DNA of 5,006 bases from an uncultured Atopobiaceae bacterium (lineage in GTDB: Bacteria; Actinomycetota; Coriobacteriia; Coriobacteriales; Atopobiaceae). Both the position numbers and the translations under genes were made by a program. The notes beneath the pieces were generated by a model. That model searched no databases and had not been told where the DNA came from. It worked only from the letters and a program-made list of their open reading frames with translations. Shown here piece after piece: positions 1 to 5,006 of this stretch; the stretch's first letter is position 1; the number at the start of each line of letters is the position of its first letter. Where the stretch lies: assembly GCA_900770865.1 (NCBI GenBank), contig CAAGLU010000122.1:1-5006 (forward strand), written 5' to 3'.

Positions 1-6
1 AGTGAC

Positions 7-44
7 CTTACAATTGCTCACGCCAAATGTAAGGCAAATGTAAT
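7..44. promoter_or_regulatory. Probable Pho-type operator: three TTACA(A/T)TTG elements upstream of pstS
   Basis: Seen: CAAATGTAA occurs at 24-32 and again at 35-43, an exact 9-bp repeat with an 11-bp period (10 of 11 bases match per unit). Read on the minus strand this is TTACATTTG twice. A third, inverted copy, CTTACAATTG at 7-16, pairs with CAAATGTAAG at 24-33 in 9 of 10 positions across a 7-base spacer. Known: PhoB and PhoP response regulators bind direct repeats at 11-bp spacing, and Bacillus PhoP boxes are TTAACA-like hexamers separated by 5 bases, which this resembles. Inferred: this is the operator through which phosphate starvation controls the operon. TGTAAT at 39-44 could be a -10 hexamer (5 of 6 to TATAAT) but has no good -35, so the transcription start is unsettled. 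The array may continue upstream of the window. It could instead serve another regulator. Confidence 0.5.
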
Positions 45-160
45 GTGCAGTCAGGGCGCCGTAAGGCATTTCCAACGAGGTGGGGGAGAGGCTTATCTAC
101 CCATAGCATGCATGGTGTACAGACCCGCCGGGGGAATGGGACGGCGCGGTCACACCCTTT

Positions 161-168
161 GGAAGGAG
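161..168 (+). promoter_or_regulatory. Shine-Dalgarno of pstS
   Basis: GGAAGGAG ends four bases before the ATG at 173. It is a strong match to the anti-SD sequence and fixes the pstS start. The reading frame also begins there with a recognisable signal peptide. Confidence 0.8.
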
Positions 169-172
169 AAGC

Positions 173-1117
173 ATGTCCGATAGTCTCTCTCGTCGTTCTT
201 TCCTCTCGCTCGCAGGCGGCACCGCGGTCGCTCTCGCCGGCCTGGGGCTCGTTGGCTGCGGCGGCAGCTCCGATAGCAGCTCGGACTCCTCCGCAAGCTC
301 CGACTCCAGCGCCAAGGCGCTCTCCGGCACCGTGAACTGCTCCGGCGCCACCTCGTTCCAGCCGCTGGTTGAGGCTGCCGCCAAGAAGTTCGAGGACGAG
401 AACCCCGACGTGACCATCGCCATCACCGGTGGCGGCTCTGGCCAGGGCCTCTCCGACGTCCGTGACGGCAAGGCTCAGATTGGCCGCTCCGACGTCTTTG
501 CCGAGGAGAAGCTCGACGCCTCCGACGCCAAGGCGCTTACCGATAACACCGTGTGCGTGGTTGGCATGGGCCCCATCGTGAACTCCAACGTCGACGTTGA
601 CGATCTCACCACCGACCAGCTCAAGGGCATCTTCACCGGCCAGATCACCGATTGGTCCGAGGTTGGCGGCACCGCTGGCAAGATCCAGGTCATCGAGCGC
701 AAGGCTGGCTCCGGAACCCGTGCCACCTTCGAGGCCGCTGTCCTCGGCGGCGATAAGGCCCCCGACTCCTTTGCCCCCGTTGCCGAGGAGGACTCCTCGG
801 GCACCGTCGTCGAGAAGATCCAGCAGACCGAGGGTTCCATCTCCTACCTGGCCTTCTCCTACTTTGACGGCACCAAGTTCAAGGCCCTCAAGGTCGACGG
901 CGTCGAGGCCAATGCCGACAACGTGTGCAACGGCACCTTCAAGATCTGGGCGTACGAGCACATGTACACCAAGGACGCCGACGAGGTCACCCAGGCCTTC
1001 ATCGACTACATGATGTCCGACGAGGTCCAGGGCAGCATGGTCGAGGAGCAGGGCTTCATCCCCGCTGGCGACATGAAGGTAAAGAAGGACGCGTCGGGCA
1101 CCATCACCAACGCGTAA
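173..1117 (+). CDS. pstS: Phosphate ABC transporter substrate-binding lipoprotein PstS
   Basis: This 314-residue protein binds inorganic phosphate outside the membrane and delivers it to PstC/PstA. The N-terminus has a twin-arginine motif, SRRSFL (residues 6-11), then a short hydrophobic stretch and a lipobox LVGC whose Cys29 would be lipidated. A Ser/Asp-rich linker (32-46) follows, then the periplasmic-binding-protein fold. Phosphate-contact segments of the family are visible: SGATSF (57-62), GGGSGQG (86-92), IGRSD with Asp107 (103-107), and R-x-x-x-SGT (Arg176, Ser180, Gly181, Thr182), which matches the spacing of Arg135/Ser139/Gly140/Thr141 in E. coli PstS. TDWSEVGG (159-166) is also typical. 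Length is normal for a PstS with a lipoprotein leader. It is the first gene of the operon, behind a probable Pho operator and a strong Shine-Dalgarno. Export by Tat rather than Sec is inferred from the motif. Besides Cys29 there are three cysteines (56, 128, 252). Confidence 0.95.
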   Translation: MSDSLSRRSFLSLAGGTAVALAGLGLVGCGGSSDSSSDSSASSDSSAKALSGTVNCSGATSFQPLVEAAAKKFEDENPDVTIAITGGGSGQGLSDVRDGKAQIGRSDVFAEEKLDASDAKALTDNTVCVVGMGPIVNSNVDVDDLTTDQLKGIFTGQITDWSEVGGTAGKIQVIERKAGSGTRATFEAAVLGGDKAPDSFAPVAEEDSSGTVVEKIQQTEGSISYLAFSYFDGTKFKALKVDGVEANADNVCNGTFKIWAYEHMYTKDADEVTQAFIDYMMSDEVQGSMVEEQGFIPAGDMKVKKDASGTITNA

Positions 1118-1135
1118 CTTCCGAGCAAAACCGTG

Positions 1136-1165
1136 GGGGCGTCCGTGCTTGGGTGCGGATGCCCC
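1136..1165 (+). promoter_or_regulatory. Intergenic hairpin between pstS and pstC (possible attenuator or mRNA 3'-end stabiliser)
   Basis: The arms GGGGCGTCCG (1136-1145) and CGGATGCCCC (1156-1165) pair over all 10 positions with one G-U wobble, leaving a 10-base loop. The bases after it, TTGTCTGT, are T-rich (5 of 8) but not a clean T run, and AAAA lies just upstream (1127-1130). It sits 18 bases after the pstS stop and 27 bases before the preferred pstC start. The inferred role is partial termination, or protection of an upstream mRNA fragment, giving more PstS than PstC/PstA/PstB. Solute-binding-protein genes of ABC operons are often followed by such hairpins. It could also simply be a processing site. 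Confidence 0.5.
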
Positions 1166-1180
1166 TTGTCTGTACAGGTA

Positions 1181-1186
1181 GAAAGG
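1181..1186 (+). promoter_or_regulatory. Shine-Dalgarno choosing the pstC start
   Basis: GAAAGG lies six bases before the ATG at 1193. The alternative GTG at 1133 has no comparable site, and the 20 residues it would add are coded through the hairpin and look unlike a PstC N-terminus. The 1193 start is therefore preferred. Confidence 0.55.
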
Positions 1187-1192
1187 CTACTC

Positions 1193-2095
1193 ATGGCTAA
1201 ACGCCTCATGCCGAAGAAGCAGCTCGAGGGGGTGGGACTCACCCTCACCGGCGCGTGCGTGCTCCTCGTTGCCCTCATCGTTATCACGCTCATCTTCATG
1301 GTCGCCCAGCAGGGCCTCTCCGCCTTCTTCGTGGACGGCATCAACTTCTTCTCGTTCATCACGGGCACCAGCTGGGTCCCATCCGACGGCGTCTACGGCG
1401 CGCTCCCTCTGATCGTGACCTCCTTTGGAGTCATGCTCCTGGCAACGCTCTTCACGCTGCCCATCGCGCTTGGTAGCGCCATCTTTGTGGTGGAGGTCCA
1501 GCCCGGTTTTGGCCGCCGCGTCTTCCAGCCGCTGGTCGAGCTTCTGATGGGCATCCCCTCGGTTGTCTACGGCCTCATCGGCCTTACGGTGGTCAACGCG
1601 GCGATGCGAGCGATCTTTGGCGATGCGGCGGGAACTGGTGCGGGCATCCTTTCTGGCGGCATTGTGCTTGCCGTGATGATTCTCCCAACGGTCACTACGC
1701 TCTCCATCGATGGCCTTGCTTCCGTTCCCAACGAGTACCGCGAGGGCTCCTACGCCCTTGGCTGCACCCGCTGGCAGACGGTCTGGCACGTTGTCCTCAA
1801 GAGCGCCATGCCCTCCCTCATGACCGCCGTCATCCTCGGCATGACCCGCGCCTTTGGTGAGGCTCTTGCCGTTCAGATGGTCATCGGCGGCGTCGAGAAG
1901 GTCATGCCCGCCGGCCTCCTTTCTCCTGCGGCAACGCTCACCACGGCACTTACTTCTGGCTTCTCGAACGCAACCACCGGCTCCGTCCAGTACCACGCGC
2001 TCTGGGCGCTGGGCCTGCTGCTCATGGCAATGTCTCTCATCTTTATCCTGATTATTCACCTCATTGGCGCAAAGGGGGCGAAGAACCGTGGCTAG
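1193..2095 (+). CDS. pstC: Phosphate ABC transporter permease PstC
   Basis: This 300-residue integral membrane protein forms half of the phosphate channel with PstA. From the ATG at 1193 it starts with a short basic cytoplasmic tail (MAKRLMPKK), then a first membrane helix at about 14-37. An extracytoplasmic stretch (about 40-67) contains TSWVPSDGVYGALPL, a PstC hallmark. Further hydrophobic helices lie near 69-100, 114-136, 153-170, 207-232 and 270-292, giving about six in all. The EAA loop that docks on the ATPase is at 181-207 (EYREGSYALG, then TRW and ending in MP), with its invariant-type glycine at 190. Length and order fit the family. It overlaps pstA by 8 bases, so the two permeases are probably translationally coupled. 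An in-frame GTG at 1133 would add 20 residues but has weaker support. Confidence 0.94.
   Translation: MAKRLMPKKQLEGVGLTLTGACVLLVALIVITLIFMVAQQGLSAFFVDGINFFSFITGTSWVPSDGVYGALPLIVTSFGVMLLATLFTLPIALGSAIFVVEVQPGFGRRVFQPLVELLMGIPSVVYGLIGLTVVNAAMRAIFGDAAGTGAGILSGGIVLAVMILPTVTTLSIDGLASVPNEYREGSYALGCTRWQTVWHVVLKSAMPSLMTAVILGMTRAFGEALAVQMVIGGVEKVMPAGLLSPAATLTTALTSGFSNATTGSVQYHALWALGLLLMAMSLIFILIIHLIGAKGAKNRG
2071..2078 (+). promoter_or_regulatory. Shine-Dalgarno of pstA inside the end of pstC
   Basis: AAAGGGGG lies nine bases before the GTG at 2088, within the last codons of pstC. It supports the GTG start of pstA over the upstream in-frame TTG at 2064, which has no visible ribosome site. Confidence 0.5.
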
Positions 2096-3035
2096 CGAAA
2101 CTACCGCAAAGCAGGCCGGCAACGACCTCGGCGTCGACCTCGATGATCACGTCAAGAGGATTGGCAGGCAGGACCGCGTGGCAACGGGAATTCTCACCGT
2201 CATCGTTGCCTTCGTCCTTCTCCTCCTTGCCTCCATCGTGGCATTTATCCTCGTCAAGGGCCTGGGCAAGGCTCTCTCGCCGGGCTTCCTCACCACGTCC
2301 CCTTTGGCGGACGAGAATCCCGGCATTTCCTCCGAGATATTCGACTCCTTCTACATGCTCATCATCACGCTGCTCATCAGCGTGCCCATCTCGCTTGGCG
2401 CTGCCATCTTCCTTGTGGAGTACGCGCCTGACAACTGGGTTACCAAGGCGGCGAGTACGGCCATCGAGACCCTCTCGAGTTTGCCTTCAATCGTCGTGGG
2501 CATGTTCGGCTCGCTCTTCTTCGTGGTCACGCTTGGCTGGGGCATCTCGATCATCGCAGGTGCCATGGCCCTCACCATGTTCAACATCCCCATCCTCGTC
2601 CGCGTGATCCAGCAGGCACTGCAGGACGTTCCGCGCTCGCAGCGTGACGCTGCGCTTGCCATGGGCCTCACCCGCTGGGAGACCACGCGCCACGTGCTGC
2701 TCCCGGCAGCCATGCCCGCCATTGTCACGGGTGTCGTAATCTCCGCCGGCCGTGTGTTTGGCGAGGCGGCTGCCCTAATCTTCACCTCCGGCTCCGCCGC
2801 TGTGAACATCAATTTCGCAAGCGCGAACCTCTCGAGCCCCCGTAACCCCTGGAACATCTTCAGGCCCGCCGAGACCCTGGCCGTCCACATCTGGAAGCTC
2901 AAGATGGAGCCTACCCCTGGCAACGACGAGATCGTGTGGGGCACCGCAGCCGTCCTTATCATCTGCGTGCTGCTTTTCAACATCCTTGCCCGAGTCCTGG
3001 GTAAGGCGCTTGCCAAGAAGATGACGAGCGAATAA
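2088..3035 (+). CDS. pstA: Phosphate ABC transporter permease PstA
   Basis: This 315-residue protein is the partner permease of PstC. The start chosen is GTG at 2088; its first eight bases (GTGGCTAG) also hold the pstC stop. A hydrophilic, cytoplasmic N-terminal tail of about 30 residues with an acidic patch (DLGVDLDD) precedes the first helix at about 35-56. Other hydrophobic segments lie near 86-110, 126-147, 153-173, 208-232 and 284-304, six in all. Family landmarks are SLPSIVVGMFG (131-141), the EAA loop at 186-210 (RDAALAMGLTRWET, then LLPAAMP) and the downstream GEAAALIFTSG (225-235). The extracytoplasmic segment around 250-280 has the PstA-type pattern NPWNIFRPAETLAVHIW. Length is normal. 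The stop TAA shares its last base with an ATG (3035), and the next gene's ribosome site overlaps this junction, so expression is tied to pstB. Confidence 0.95.
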   Translation: MASETTAKQAGNDLGVDLDDHVKRIGRQDRVATGILTVIVAFVLLLLASIVAFILVKGLGKALSPGFLTTSPLADENPGISSEIFDSFYMLIITLLISVPISLGAAIFLVEYAPDNWVTKAASTAIETLSSLPSIVVGMFGSLFFVVTLGWGISIIAGAMALTMFNIPILVRVIQQALQDVPRSQRDAALAMGLTRWETTRHVLLPAAMPAIVTGVVISAGRVFGEAAALIFTSGSAAVNINFASANLSSPRNPWNIFRPAETLAVHIWKLKMEPTPGNDEIVWGTAAVLIICVLLFNILARVLGKALAKKMTSE

Positions 3036-3036
3036 T

Positions 3037-3041
3037 GGAGG
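3037..3041 (+). promoter_or_regulatory. Shine-Dalgarno choosing the first pstB start
   Basis: GGAGG lies eight bases before the ATG at 3050, directly after the pstA stop (TAATGGAGG). The ATG at 3035 is in the same frame but lacks a site upstream of it, so 3050 is the better start. The difference is five residues. Confidence 0.6.
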
Positions 3042-3049
3042 ACGAGACG

Positions 3050-3835
3050 ATGACACCCACCACGGGCAAGGGCGACGCCCTCCTCTACACCAAGGACGTA
3101 ACGGTCAAGTACGACTACACGCATGAGGCCCTGCACCCAACGTCGCTCTCCTTCGACGCTGGCACGGTCACGGCGCTCATTGGGCCCTCGGGCTGCGGCA
3201 AGTCCACGTACCTGCGCTGCCTGAACCTCATGAACCGAGAGATTCCCCGCTGCGTGGTCGAGGGCGAGATCCACTATCACGACCACGACGTGAACACGCC
3301 CGACGAGAACCTCTTTGAGCTGCGCAAGTCCATCGGCATGGTGTTCCAGCAGCCCACGCCGTTCAGGAAGTCCATCCGCGAGAACATCCTCTTTGCTCCC
3401 AAGCGTCACGGCCGCATCAAGAACCGTGCAGAGGCGGATGAGCTCGTGGAGACGTCACTTCGCCAGGCTGCCCTCTGGGACGAGGTGAAGGACAAGCTCA
3501 ACCAGAGCGGCTTTGGCCTCTCTGGCGGCCAGCAGCAGCGCCTGTGCATTGCACGAACGCTTGCCATGAAGCCCGACGTCGTCCTTTTCGACGAGCCCTG
3601 CTCGGCGCTTGACCCCATCTCTACCTACTCCATCGAGGAGACCATCAGGTCCATCGCCTCGACGGGCATCTGCTGCATCATCGTGACGCACAACATGGAG
3701 CAGGCTACGCGTGTCTCCGACAGAACTGCCTTCTTCTACGTAGGCAACATGGTCGAGACGGGGACGACCAAGCAGATTTTCTCGGCGCCCAATGACCAGC
3801 GGCTTGCCGACTACCTGTCCGGACGCTTTGGTTAA
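3050..3835 (+). CDS. pstB: Phosphate ABC transporter ATP-binding protein PstB, first copy
   Basis: This 261-residue cytoplasmic ATPase powers phosphate import as a dimer under PstC/PstA. Motifs in order: an aromatic A-loop candidate Tyr21, Walker A GPSGCGKS (45-52), Q-loop Gln100 in VFQQP, signature LSGGQQQR (157-164), Walker B VVLFDEP (177-183) with catalytic Glu182, D-loop SALD (185-188) and switch His214. DEPCSALDPIST is the typical PstB form. The C-terminus YLSGRFG is also characteristic of PstB. All catalytic residues are present, so it should be active. Odd points: after the Q-loop it reads TPFRKSI where the usual PstB pattern is TPFPMSI or NPFPMSI, and it carries HYHDHD (75-80) in a stretch where PstB normally has a glycine turn. 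An ATG at 3035 would add five residues. A second pstB follows at once. Confidence 0.95.
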   Translation: MTPTTGKGDALLYTKDVTVKYDYTHEALHPTSLSFDAGTVTALIGPSGCGKSTYLRCLNLMNREIPRCVVEGEIHYHDHDVNTPDENLFELRKSIGMVFQQPTPFRKSIRENILFAPKRHGRIKNRAEADELVETSLRQAALWDEVKDKLNQSGFGLSGGQQQRLCIARTLAMKPDVVLFDEPCSALDPISTYSIEETIRSIASTGICCIIVTHNMEQATRVSDRTAFFYVGNMVETGTTKQIFSAPNDQRLADYLSGRFG

Positions 3836-3846
3836 TGGAGCTGATG

Positions 3847-4641
3847 ATGGAGAAAGAGTTCACGCAAACGCAGCACCGGAGCGTGGCGGACGTGTCCCCC
3901 GTCATCTCCGTGAAGCACTTTAATCTTTGGTACACAGATTTCCAAGCGCTCAAGGATATCTCGCTGGACATCCCAGAGCACCGCGCAACGGCCTTCATTG
4001 GCCCATCTGGTTGTGGTAAGTCGACCCTTCTACGCACCTTCAACCGCATGTGCGACTTTGTCGAGGGCGTGCGGACCGAGGGGGTTGTGGAGTTCAAGGG
4101 CCAGGACATCTTCAAGACCGACGCCAACGCTCTGCGCGTGCACGTTGGCATGGTGTTCCAGCATCCTAACCCGTTCCCCATGAGCATCCGCGAGAACATC
4201 CTCTACGGGCCATCGCGCATGAAGCGCCTCTCGCGCGACGAGGGTGACCAGATCGTGGAGCGCTGCCTTACCCGGGCGGCCCTTTGGGACGAGGTCAAGG
4301 ACAAGCTCAACCAGAGCGGCCTTGGCCTTTCCGGTGGCCAGCAGCAGCGCCTTTGCATTGCGCGCGCCCTGGCGACAAGCCCGGACGTCCTGCTCATGGA
4401 CGAGCCCACGAGCGCCCTTGACCCCATCTCAACCTCGATGGTGGAGGAGCTCATGGTGGAGCTCTCCCACGACCACACTGTTGTTGTTGTGACTCATAAT
4501 ATGCAGCAGGCAACGCGCGTGGCGGATAAGACCGCCTTCTTCTACCTGGGACAACTCATCGAGGAGGCCCCAACGGCAGAGCTCTTCTCTAACCCACGCG
4601 AGACTCGTACGCAGGAATACCTCTCAGGGAGGTTCAGCTAA
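3847..4641 (+). CDS. pstB: Phosphate ABC transporter ATP-binding protein PstB, second copy
   Basis: This is a second complete PstB of 264 residues, immediately downstream of the first. Motifs: A-loop candidate Tyr29, Walker A GPSGCGKST (52-60), Q-loop Gln105 followed by HPNPFPMSI (the family's usual pattern), signature LSGGQQQR (161-168), Walker B VLLMDEP (181-187) with Glu186, D-loop SALD (189-192), switch His217 and a YLSGRF terminus. It is the more conventional of the two copies. The paralogues are nearly identical from the segment before the signature through it (two differences in 32 residues) but differ widely elsewhere. Tandem pstB pairs are known in Bacillus and streptococci. Whether the two form homodimers or a heterodimer here is not shown. 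The start is uncertain among ATGs at 3835, 3844 and 3847. GGAG at 3837-3840, six bases upstream, favours 3847, while 3835 overlaps the previous stop (TAATG). Confidence 0.94.
   Translation: MEKEFTQTQHRSVADVSPVISVKHFNLWYTDFQALKDISLDIPEHRATAFIGPSGCGKSTLLRTFNRMCDFVEGVRTEGVVEFKGQDIFKTDANALRVHVGMVFQHPNPFPMSIRENILYGPSRMKRLSRDEGDQIVERCLTRAALWDEVKDKLNQSGLGLSGGQQQRLCIARALATSPDVLLMDEPTSALDPISTSMVEELMVELSHDHTVVVVTHNMQQATRVADKTAFFYLGQLIEEAPTAELFSNPRETRTQEYLSGRFS
4626..4632 (+). promoter_or_regulatory. Shine-Dalgarno of phoU inside the end of pstB
   Basis: AGGGAGG lies eight bases before the ATG at 4641 and falls within the last codons of the second pstB (coding the SGRF end). It is a strong site and fixes the phoU start. 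Confidence 0.7.
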
Positions 4642-5006
4642 TGACCATCCAGACCCGCTCCAAGCTCACCGCTCAGCTCAAGGACATCGAGGATCTGCTC
4701 GTTCGCTTCACGGACAAGTGCGCGTCCGATATCCGCGCCACTGGTCTCGCCGCCACCGGCGACAAGGGCGCCCAAGAGGGCCTCGCCCGCGGGCGCAAGG
4801 CCGAGGATCGTCTGCGCACCTCCATCGAGTCCTCCTGCCTTGACGTGCTTCTCCTCCAGCAGCCGCTCATTGGTGATGACATGCGTTTTGTCACTGGTTC
4901 CTTCCGGATTGTCTCGGATCTCTCGCACATCGACGGCATGACGCGTGACGCCGCCTTCCTTGTGGCCGAGGTCCCCGAGAAGGCCACGTCCAAGTTTACA
5001 GGCGAG
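4641..5006 (+). CDS. phoU: Phosphate signalling protein PhoU, N-terminal part (cut by window end)
   Basis: The first 122 residues are visible and open to the window edge; full-length PhoU is usually about 215-230 residues. PhoU is a cytoplasmic three-helix-repeat protein that connects the Pst transporter to the PhoR-type kinase and keeps the Pho regulon repressed when phosphate is sufficient. Recognisable features are a helical N-terminus (LTAQLKDIEDLLVRF) and the segment CLDVLLLQQPLIGDDMRFV (66-84), which matches the family's ...QQP...DLR pattern, followed by FRIVSDL (88-94). The usual first metal-site motif, DLERxGDxxxN, is replaced by DLSHIDGMTRD (93-103), so the consensus Glu, Asp and Asn positions read Ser95, Gly99 and Asp103. 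The second motif would lie beyond the window. The ATG shares its A with the stop of the second pstB (TAATG), consistent with coupled translation. The identification rests on both the sequence pattern and the operon position. Confidence 0.9.
   Translation, partial: MTIQTRSKLTAQLKDIEDLLVRFTDKCASDIRATGLAATGDKGAQEGLARGRKAEDRLRTSIESSCLDVLLLQQPLIGDDMRFVTGSFRIVSDLSHIDGMTRDAAFLVAEVPEKATSKFTGE

Noticed and set aside
106..114. Overlapping palindromes GCATGC and ATGCAT in the leader
   Set aside because: Too short to separate from chance and not tied to a repeat or a good promoter hexamer.
126..146. Possible hairpin CGCCG/CGGCG just upstream of the pstS ribosome site
   Set aside because: Only five pairs with an 11-base loop in GC-rich DNA; not convincing as a switch or terminator.
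45..335. Plus-strand open frame starting in the pstS leader
   Set aside because: It runs into pstS in another frame, is Pro/Ala/Arg-rich, and has no ribosome site or family match.
8..961. Long open frame on the minus strand opposite pstS (317 codons)
   Set aside because: It mirrors pstS, whose GC-ending codons remove stops from the opposite strand. Its product is Gly/Ala/Val/Asp-rich low-information sequence, and it has no recognisable domain.
116..1177. TGTACAG present in both the pstS leader (116-122) and the pstS-pstC gap (1171-1177)
   Set aside because: A 7-base match at unequal distances from the starts; likely coincidence.
1133..1192. GTG start that would lengthen pstC by 20 residues
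   Set aside because: It has no good Shine-Dalgarno, is coded through the hairpin, and the added residues do not look like a PstC start.
2064..2087. TTG start that would lengthen pstA by 8 residues
   Set aside because: A rare start codon without a ribosome site, and it would deepen the overlap with pstC; the GTG at 2088 has AAAGGGGG upstream.
1187..2122. Long minus-strand open frame opposite pstC
   Set aside because: A shadow of pstC; its product is a run of charged residues (His, Asp, Glu, Arg) typical of reading hydrophobic codons backwards.
2351..3409. Long minus-strand open frame spanning pstA and the first pstB
   Set aside because: It crosses two clearly identified genes on the other strand and shows no protein family pattern.
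1..5006. A novel system, mobile element, CRISPR array or RNA gene in the window
   Set aside because: All but the short leader and one gap is occupied by standard pst/phoU genes in the usual order; no repeats, transposase, tRNA or rRNA patterns were seen.

Overview
The window holds a phosphate-specific transport (Pst) operon, all on the + strand, in the order pstS – pstC – pstA – pstB – pstB (second copy) – phoU (cut by the window end). The coding sequence is GC-rich with C/G-ending codons. The substrate-binding protein is a lipoprotein with a twin-arginine leader, and two PstB ATPases lie in tandem. These traits, and the general look of the proteins, suggest a GC-rich Gram-positive, most likely an actinobacterium of the Coriobacteriia (Collinsella/Olsenella/Atopobium type). 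That placement is an inference from protein style, not from a search.

Layout: bases 1-172 are the pstS leader. Its first 45 bases are AT-rich and carry three copies of a TTACA(A/T)TTG element. Two are in tandem at exactly 11 bp, the helical-repeat spacing typical of PhoB/PhoP-type response-regulator boxes, and one is inverted. pstS (173-1117) is followed by a 75-base gap containing a strong GC hairpin (1136-1165). pstC (1193-2095) overlaps pstA (2088-3035) by 8 bases. The two pstB genes and phoU then follow with almost no gaps. The motif TAATGGAG occurs at both pstB starts, so a gene's stop codon and the next gene's Shine-Dalgarno sequence are fused.

How it works (family knowledge): PstS captures inorganic phosphate outside the membrane. 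PstC and PstA form the membrane channel, and PstB dimers hydrolyse ATP to drive import. PhoU links the transporter to the PhoR-type sensor kinase and keeps the Pho regulon off when phosphate is plentiful. The promoter-proximal position of pstS, the hairpin after it and the tight coupling of the rest suggest that PstS is made in excess over the membrane parts.

The window is mostly a well-known system, and I see no sign of a wholly new one. The details worth a second look are the leader repeats, the pstS-pstC hairpin, the predicted Tat export of PstS, the divergence between the two PstB copies, and a PhoU whose first metal-binding motif does not match the family consensus. Apart from the leader and the pstS-pstC gap, there is no gene-free stretch of any size.
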